Source: Symbiodinium natans
Taxonomy: Eukaryota > Sar > Dinophyceae > Suessiales > Symbiodiniaceae
DNA length: 64,000 nucleotides
Reading direction: 5' to 3'
NCBI GenBank assembly: GCA_905221605.1
Contig: CAJNDS010002559.1
Span: 5,001-69,000, forward strand
The notes beneath the pieces are model-generated. The model did no database searches, was not told the origin of the DNA, and was given only the letters and a program-made list of their open reading frames with translations. This document shows positions 57,577 through 64,000 of this stretch, in pieces. Position 1 is the stretch's first letter. Each line of letters opens with the position of its first letter. The position numbers and the translations under genes are program-made.

Positions 57577-58663
57577 GTTAGGGGTTAGGGAGTTCCCCAG
57601 CATCCTTAGAGTAACAAATAGGCAGTACCCAACTTTTGGGCGCAACGGGCTCCAGAAGGGAACCTAGCCCTACCCCCCCCCCCCTTCACAAAAAAAGAAC
57701 TCTATGGCTGGGGCATCCTAGTAAGAGCACTGAGCACTCTAAACCCTACTTTGGAGTAGACCCTGGAAAGAATGTGTAGTTTTTAGGTATAAGTAGCTAT
57801 AATAAAAACCCGGAACCAACAAAAATATGCATTAAAGCATGTAAGCCCTATAAACGCAAAAAAAGGAGAGGTCCAAGAGTTGGGGCGTGCCATTGTGACC
57901 TCCGAAGCCCTCATCTACCCTCGGCCGTCCTTTACAACGAATCGGCCTGCTTTCCCAACCGAACAGGTGACGTATGAAGAGGATCATCTGATTCGTACTA
58001 CACTTGAAACTGCGACTACTACGAGTATTCTAGTATCAGGACTGGGTACTAGTACGAACACTACAACAACGACGACGGCAACAACAAGAAGTCATCTATT
58101 CTTCCTATGCGTCTTACTGCTACTTGTTGCCGTTCACTAGCATTACTAGTACAAGAACGATTGCTATGACCATTGCCATTACTTATGTTATACTATTCCT
58201 ATGAACCATTGCTATGACTACGACTTCTGCTATTGCTATTCTAGGATGGCCCTGAAAACCCTCTGAAAAACATTCCCGAATATGATCCTCTCAAGCCAAT
58301 AAGGTTCAGCAAAAAATGTCCCAAGGGCCTACCGAGTATTGCTACTGCTCTTGCGCCTGCTACTACGACGCTACTCTGGGAAGAGTCTTTCAGATCTGTG
58401 CCCTCTTCCAAGCCATCCTTGTCAGAACCGCCAAGCTCCCAAAAACCTGTAGGAATTTGGGTTCAGGGTTTAGGGTTTAGGGTTCCGGGTTCAGGGTTTA
58501 GGGTTGAGGGCTTCGGGGCCGTAACAGCCCGAGAGGCCCTCCATTTCGACGATGGCATGTAGGCGAAGCATCCGGATCATCCGCGCATGCTCATCCATCT
58601 GTCAGGCTTAGCTCAAGACCCCCCAAACCAAGAATCCCTCAGCCTGTTAGAGGCTTGGGTGTT
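57577..58663. other. Unique DNA with triplet-rich stretch, no gene called
   Basis: 57880-58140 holds an 86-codon frame that becomes threonine-rich (ACN repeats) and ends in a leucine-rich stretch. 58140-58240 continues as ATTGCTATGAC-like repeats. 58265-58340 carries a dispersed repeat (CCGAATATGATCCTCTCAAG, TCCCAAGGGCCTACC) found again at 63520-63600. Confidence 0.45.
58265..58340 (+). repeat. Dispersed repeat, copy 1 (pairs with 63511-63595)
   Basis: ACATTCCCGAATATGATCCT to GTCCCAAGGGCCTACC. The second copy reads ATATTCCTGAATATGATCCT and ends with a duplicated CCCAAGGGCCTACC. Confidence 0.7.
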
Positions 58664-59068
58664 AAACCCTAAACCCTAAAACCTAAACCCTAAACCCTAA
58701 ACCCTAAACCCTAAACCCTAAACCCCCAACTTCTGAACTTCTGAACCCCTGGTTCAGGTCTTCGAAGTTCCAGGTGCCCAGAATAGGTCAGTCAAAACTG
58801 CACTCTCCATTGCGCTTGGAAGAGGCCCTAAAAACCTAAATCCTCAGACCCTCAGACCCTAAAAGTCCCCCGTAACAATGGGAAACTTCTTCCCCAACTA
58901 AGTTGTCATCGGCAGGACACCACGGCTCCTAGCCCTAAACCCTAAACCCTAAACCCCAAACCCTAAATCCTAAACCTTAAACCCTGAACCCCATGGGCCC
59001 AAAGAGCGCTTGGGGTCTGGGGGCCTGAGATAGCACAGCAAGCCTGTCACAATAGAGTCCTGCCTTCG
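58664..59068. other. Telomere-repeat mosaic, no gene seen
   Basis: CCCTAAA arrays at 58664-58722 and 58934-58990 with unique fragments between them. Confidence 0.65.
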
Positions 59069-59171
59069 GATGTTCCCTCTTATGTTAACAGTCCTTAATC
59101 GGGATTATAGTGCCCCCCCCCCCTGTTAGGATCCCTATTGAGGAGTGTTAGTAAGTACAAGGGGGAACATC
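59069..59171. mobile_element. MITE family 2, copy c (compact form)
   Basis: GATGTTCCCTCTTATG at the left and CAAGGGGGAACATC at the right, 103 bp. It has no telomeric units in the loop, so it serves as the reference for the enlarged copies a and b. Confidence 0.8.
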
Positions 59172-60301
59172 CCAATAGTGCCCGTTTTGGCGTTGCTGTG
59201 ATAAGTAAACTTCAAAAGACACGAGGAACCCACAACGACAATGCGTCTTGAAGACCGCACGCAAAGCTCTGGTGCCAGAGTAAAGGAGCCCTGAAACAGA
59301 ACCAAAGGGGTAACACTGGCCTTCCGCCTAAAACACAACCGCAAATGCCAAATCCTCCTCCCTAGGCGAGGAACCTACATACCCTGCAACAAAGAGACCT
59401 GGACTTTATTGGCATCTTCCCTTATTTCAGGGAAGCAAGTGTTACCCGAGGTACGTAAGCCCGCGCACGATGGGCCTGCTTGAAAGCCGCGTCTTCTCAC
59501 AGGAAGGCGCCACAGCCAAGCTGCAAAGCGAGTCGAAATGCCAAAGCCAGCGCTCGTTCTCGGATTCCCCGTGTTCGGAATGTCCTTTGGATGCCTCTAC
59601 TACTGTATAACCTTCAACTCGAGGCCCTTGGTTTATTGCTGAAGCAGCCCCGATAAAAAAAAAAAAAAATCTGTGACCTGCTCAACTTCCTGCTGGTCCC
59701 CCAAATCACAAGAGCTCTGCGGTTGAAGGGGTCGTGGTTTAGGGTTTTGTGGTTTGAGGTTCAGGTTTCGCCCTACAGCCTGAAGCCTCAACCCTAGAAA
59801 CCCTAACGACTGTTCCTCCACTCTCTGCAAGTTACACATCGCCAGGTCTCTATGCATGCTCAAGGCTTCGAGCCATTATGCTGACTGCAGTGTCTCGAAA
59901 TTCAGCAGGTTTAGGGGTTTTGGGGTTTACGGTTTTATGGCTTCAAGGAGGGCTAGGGCTTTTCGGGGGGGGGGGGGGGGGGGGAGGGACAGCCTACAAA
60001 CCCTTTAAACAAAGGCAAGATACAAATATCCACGTCCCCGCACACACACACACATACCAACCCACGAACCAACCAGCCAACCGACCAAGCAAGCAAGCAA
60101 GCAGGTAACCATATAGGGCACTTAACGGATCCCTTCCAAGCACCAAAAAATGCACATGCACGGTTTAGGGTTTAGGGTTTAGGGTTTAGGGTTTAGGGTT
60201 GCTAAGAGGCCACCGACGTGCCTGACCTGAACGTGACTGAAGGTTCTGGGTTCAGGGGCCCAAAAACCCAAACACAAGACTGCCTTGTGATCATTCCTGC
60301 G
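59172..60301. other. Unique DNA, no gene called
   Basis: 59172-59880 is mostly unique, with no motif in its 70-76 codon frames. A poly-A run lies at 59656-59669 and a poly-G run at 59966-59983. A (CAAG)n run is at 60087-60103 and TTTAGGG units at 60163-60200. Confidence 0.55.
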
Positions 60302-60390
60302 GATGCTCCCCCTTTTACTAGCATGACAGTCCTTAATAACGATTACAATAGGGGGGTACTCTAGTCCCTAGTAATATAAGAGGGAACATT
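60302..60390. mobile_element. MITE family 2, copy d
   Basis: GATGCTCCCCCTTTTACTA at the left and TAAGAGGGAACATT at the right, 89 bp, more diverged than the other copies. GACAGTCCTTAAT is shared with copies a and c. Confidence 0.7.
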
Positions 60391-61680
60391 CCCAAATCAT
60401 TCCGTTTTTTTCTCCATGCGGCCAGCAGCATCCATGCTCAGCCCAACATGCCAGAGCGGGCAAGAACCTGAGAGCTGAACCCACCCACAGGAAGAGATGA
60501 TTCATTCGCAGAATCCCCCTAACACTACCCACCTCCCCTTGATGATTAGGCTTGAAAAGCCTTACCTAGGCATTGCTTAGCTGGGTTGGCCTTTAAACCC
60601 ATTTATATCTAGGGCCTTATAGGCCCAAATAAGGACAATGAAAAATGTCCCAAACACCAACCCAGTTAAACGGAGCATCAGGGATGAGGGTGGGAGGGTG
60701 GGTGGGCGTGGCATCCTACGATTGTCTTCAGTCGCGATCGAGAAGTTGACTGCAAACCTCTGAAAACGAAACAGCCAGTGCTGATTCACCAAAAACCCTC
60801 ATTACGAAACCCGGAACCCTAAACCCGAAAACCTAAACCCGAAACCCGAAGCCCTAAACGCAAAATCCTAAACCCGAAACCCTGAACGCGAAACCCTAAA
60901 CCCAAAATCCGAAACCCTAAACCCGCCGTGGCGCCTTTACAGTTCGGCCGATTAGCATGCTATTGCGTGCTCCTGTGGGTTCCTCAAGATCATTAAGCCC
61001 TAGCTAGGCCCGAACACCCAACCCCCTGACCCAAAAACACGTAAATCCTCAGCCCATCCAAAAAAAGCTCAAGTTGCTTTGCAGGCAATTCTTGGGTTTA
61101 GGGTTTCGGGTCCAGGGCAGTTTACGGTTTAGGGTTTATAAGGGTGTAGGGTTAGGGTGTAGGGTTTAGGGTCTAGAGTTTAGGGTTTAGGGCTTAGGGT
61201 TAGGGTTTAGGGTTGGGGTTGAGGGTCTAGGGATTGAGACGCACCGAAGCAGCTACATTTGGAATGGATCCTCCAGACACCAAAACCCTAAACCCTAAAC
61301 CCTGAACCCTGAATCCTAAGTCCGCAACCCGAGAGGGAACCCGAAAGGGAACCCCCAACCCCAAAAAACCCTCAACCCTCAACCCAAAACCTTCAGTCCC
61401 GGCCTTGTGAGTAGGATTCCACAGGTTGGGCGGTGCCCCTGATGTTCAGAGCTTTTGGGGGAAGTTAGGCTTTAGGGTTTAGGGTTTAGGGTTTAGGGTT
61501 TGGGGTTGAGGGTTGAGGGTTTCTTGCTGTTGCTTGAGCGAGAGTGGGGGACTTAAAGATAGGTACCCTAACCCTAAACCCTAAACCCTAAACCCGAGGG
61601 CTCTGAGGGCTCCTCTCCTCCCCTCCACCTTAAGCCCCCCGCAAGATTAAGGTCCTTTGGGAAGTGGATTTGGCGGTCTG
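60391..61680. other. Mosaic DNA, no gene seen
   Basis: 60800-60925 is a degenerate CCCGAAA/CCCTAAA array. 61095-61230 and 61465-61520 are degenerate TTTAGGG. The rest is unique without convincing frames (a 71-codon minus frame at 60577-60792 has no motif). Confidence 0.55.
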
Positions 61681-61696
61681 CCTTGAAAGCCAGTAG

Positions 61697-61768
61697 ACTA
61701 AACCCTAAACCCTAAACCCTAAACCCTAAACCCTAAACCCTAAACCCTACACCCTAAACCCTAAACCA
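61697..61768 (-). repeat. CCCTAAA array
   Basis: About ten units. AGTAGACTA flanks it on both sides (61690, 61767), as if the array had been inserted into, or had duplicated, that word. Confidence 0.85.
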
Positions 61769-62049
61769 GTAGACTATTACTACGGGCTACAGTTTCCTTT
61801 TATAGAGGGGGGGGTATATAGTAGCCTCCGCTTATGGGGGGGTATAGGGGTATAGTAGCCTCTGATTTTGCGGAGAGCTAGGCGTTTTAAGGTAGGTTGT
61901 TGTTGGGTTTAATTGGCTTGAAGAGATACTTGTGGTGACAGGCACCGGTCGAAATTGGTGCTTCTTCATGATGACCACGGGCTCACATTGACGTGTTTAA
62001 GGTGCTTTGGGCACCGAAAAAGGCCCAAGCTCCCCCATCCCCTAAGAGT
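61769..62049. other. Unique fragment, no gene seen
   Basis: It contains a duplicated GGGGGGTATA, GTAGCCTC word (61810-61865). No frame of note. Confidence 0.55.
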
Positions 62050-62107
62050 CTAAACCCTAAACCCTAAACCCTAAACCCTAAACCCTAAACCCTAAACCCT
62101 AAACCCT
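62050..62107 (-). repeat. CCCTAAA array
   Basis: About eight perfect units. Confidence 0.88.
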
Positions 62108-63400
62108 ATATGGTATATACTTGGGCCCGAAAGCTTGTATCTGGGAACCCCCTTAAGGCCCAAGCTTTTACCACATGGGTACATGGACCCTTAGGGATTT
62201 ATCATCAAAGCAAGGAGACACCGAACACGACGGCCTCCTAAACCCTAAACCCTAAACCTTAAACCCGGAACCCTAAACCCTAAACCCAAAGTCCGCCTAG
62301 CTGTGCCACGATGTTCCGCTCGCACTCGTCGCTGCGACGCTTGGATGCTGTGCGGACGGCCTGCTGCAGGCCTAATACCCATAGGGTTTAAGGTTGAGGG
62401 TTTAGGGCTTAGGGCTTAGGGGTTAGGGTTTAGGGTTGCGGATGCGAATACACCTTAAATCATATTAAGGATCCCTATATACTTTAAGGCATGTTCCTTG
62501 ATTAAGGGGCATTTTGGGCTCTCGGGGTACCTAGTCCCCAGCCCTAGAACAACGTGTGTTCATCCAGGACTGAGGGTCGTAAGGCGAGTGTGCAGGATAT
62601 GATATGAAGTAGGGTTTATACTTCTTGTATCTCCAAAAGGACACCAGATATATACACTCGCCAATATTTGAAAGGAACCTTATATACACTCACCAATAAC
62701 AATAGTATGACAAGCGACACCCCACCGAAACCTTCAACCCTATCCATATGTCTGAGCAACCGACCCTGAGCTATGGATGTGGGGCTTGGCCCAGGCTTGA
62801 TTGGGTTTCTGGGTTTAGGATTTAGGTTTTAGGGTTTAGGATTTAGGTTTTAGGATTTAGGTTTTAGGTTTTAGGTTTTAGGATTTAGGTTTTAGGGTTT
62901 AGGGTCTGGGGCTTTTGAGCCCTGGATGTTGAGCTTTCGCGCGCAGGTCAATGCGGAAAAACGTTGTTCCGAGAGAGGCGTATTTCGCCGCCAGCCTTGC
63001 GTATAGTATGGCAATCGTTGCCGTTTTCACCCCCTGCGTATGCCAGCCACATGTATCCTTCCCAAAACAACACAGACTCTGTACCAAGGGAACGCTGGCA
63101 GAAAGAGAGACAGACCCAAAACCCGAAAACCTAAACCCTAAACCCTCAACCTAAACCCTAGCCCTAAACCCTAAAGTCGAACAACCGAAACTCATGTGAC
63201 CACGCCTCCCAAGTGGCCTTAGGGTTTGTAGGCCATAGGGCGAACCACCCCTACTTCGTTGCCGAGCTTATGGCTTAGGGTTCGGTTTAGGGTTGAGGGT
63301 TTTACAACTTAAGGTTCAAAAGGGGGTAGGGAGGATGTCGTACCGGCTTCTATTCCTCAAAACAAGGGGAGAGCCTACCTCCCTAAACCCTAAAACCTGA
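62108..63400. other. Telomere-repeat mosaic, no gene seen
   Basis: Unique fragments with CCCTAAA units (62238-62290), TTTAGGG variants (62381-62440) and a GGATTTAGGTTTTA array (62815-62905). Frames at 62899-63154 on both strands overlap and show no motif. Confidence 0.55.
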
Positions 63401-63510
63401 GGGTTTTGGGGTTTAGGGTTTAGGGTTTAGGGTTTAGGGTTACCGGAAAGTTTAGTCTAAAGGGCGGCGGGGCGGATCAGGGCCACGGGGCAATTCACTA
63501 GGACGGCCTT

Positions 63511-63612
63511 AATAACCTTCTGAGATATATTCCTGAATATGATCCTCTTTAACCCCAATAGGGGAAAATGTAAAGAATATCCCAAGGGCCTACCTATATC
63601 CCAAGGGCCTAC
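63511..63612 (+). repeat. Dispersed repeat, copy 2 (pairs with 58265-58340)
   Basis: Matches copy 1 with a small internal insertion and an extra CCCAAGGGCCTACC copy. It ends where the next element begins. Confidence 0.7.
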
Positions 63613-63828
63613 CTACTGTGGGTGGACAAAATCTTGCACCGCTTCGGAACCACGCAATTGGCCAAAACCCCGCACCGGCTTCGGCGCTGACTTGTTCCAG
63701 TGACCAAAATCTTGCACCACCTGGAAAGTAACACCTGCCAATGTTAAAAAGGGGGTGTGGGGTTCTGTGCTGTAAGTGCCAGAGGTGTTGCTTGAAAGGT
63801 GGTGCAAGATTTCGTCCATCCACCGTAG
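63613..63828. mobile_element. MITE-like element with about 28 bp inverted termini
   Basis: The left end CTACTGTGGGTGGACAAAAT then CTTGCACC, and the right end GGTGCAAGATTTCGTCCATC then CACCGTAG, are inverted repeats with about three mismatches. 216 bp, non-coding; an internal ACCAAAATCTTGCACCACCT repeats part of the terminus. Minus frames inside are short. Confidence 0.75.
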
Positions 63829-64000
63829 TTCACTGACCCTAAACCCTAAACCCTAAACCATAAATCCTAAACCCTAAACCCACTTTAACGCGGGCCCCAC
63901 CGGAAATAGACTTGCGAACGCCCGAGAAACCTCCTAGGATCCTGGAGAGACTATGTTTAGGCCCGAAACCCTAAACCCTAAAATCCTAAAACCTTGAGCC
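63829..64000. other. Telomeric mosaic at right edge
   Basis: CCCTAAA units at 63837-63882 and degenerate units to the window end. Confidence 0.7.

Overview
The window looks like nuclear DNA of a dinoflagellate, probably Symbiodiniaceae-like. This is an inference. It rests on interspersed plant-type telomeric repeats (TTTAGGG/CCCTAAA) in both orientations over most of the window, a dinoflagellate-style Ty1/copia-like retroelement, GC-rich single-exon genes with no obvious promoters, and abundant microsatellites and minisatellites. I saw no rRNA or tRNA gene, no CRISPR array and no dinoflagellate spliced-leader relic, but these were searched by eye only.

Layout. (1) 1-8.1 kb is a gene-poor mosaic: short unique fragments joined by degenerate telomeric arrays, an inverting 20-22 bp minisatellite (1.16-2.0 kb), a 30 bp minisatellite and several short inverted-repeat elements. 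(2) 8.1-31.9 kb is a GC-rich block. Arrays of a 15 bp unit (CCCCCGCCAGGGTTG) carrying a recurrent hairpin lie at both ends and inside it. Four same-strand genes occupy the middle: a lysine-rich protein of unknown function, a small SR-rich protein, an OTU-ASCH protein, and a 1957-residue protein with OTU, ASCH, HUH/two-tyrosine Rep and SF1 helicase regions, i.e. a Helitron-like Rep-helicase. The OTU-ASCH gene is a tandem paralogue of the N-terminal third of the giant protein. Purine (GA) tracts lie between the genes. On the opposite strand at 26.3-29.3 kb is a eukaryotic RNA-silencing-type RNA-dependent RNA polymerase, split into four reading-frame segments by introns or breaks. (3) 32.2-42.1 kb is a complete LTR retrotransposon with two identical 231 bp LTRs, a 5 bp target duplication (TAAAC) inside telomeric repeats, and gag, protease, integrase, reverse transcriptase and RNase H regions. 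Two compensating frame changes interrupt its coding frame. (4) 42.1-64 kb is again telomere-repeat mosaic. It has a 500 bp array of the octamer CCCTAAAA, at least six short terminal-inverted-repeat families, long poly-G tracts and one probable orphan exon.

How the parts fit. The 8-32 kb block is best read as a large Helitron-like mobile region, or its remains, with cargo genes. The OTU, ASCH and Rep-helicase modules would serve element replication. Whether the adjacent RdRP is cargo, an anti-silencing or pro-silencing function, or a coincidental neighbour cannot be decided here. The flanking mosaic shows telomeric repeats inside hairpin elements and a retrotransposon inside telomeric repeats, so these arrays are both seeded and used as insertion sites in this genome.
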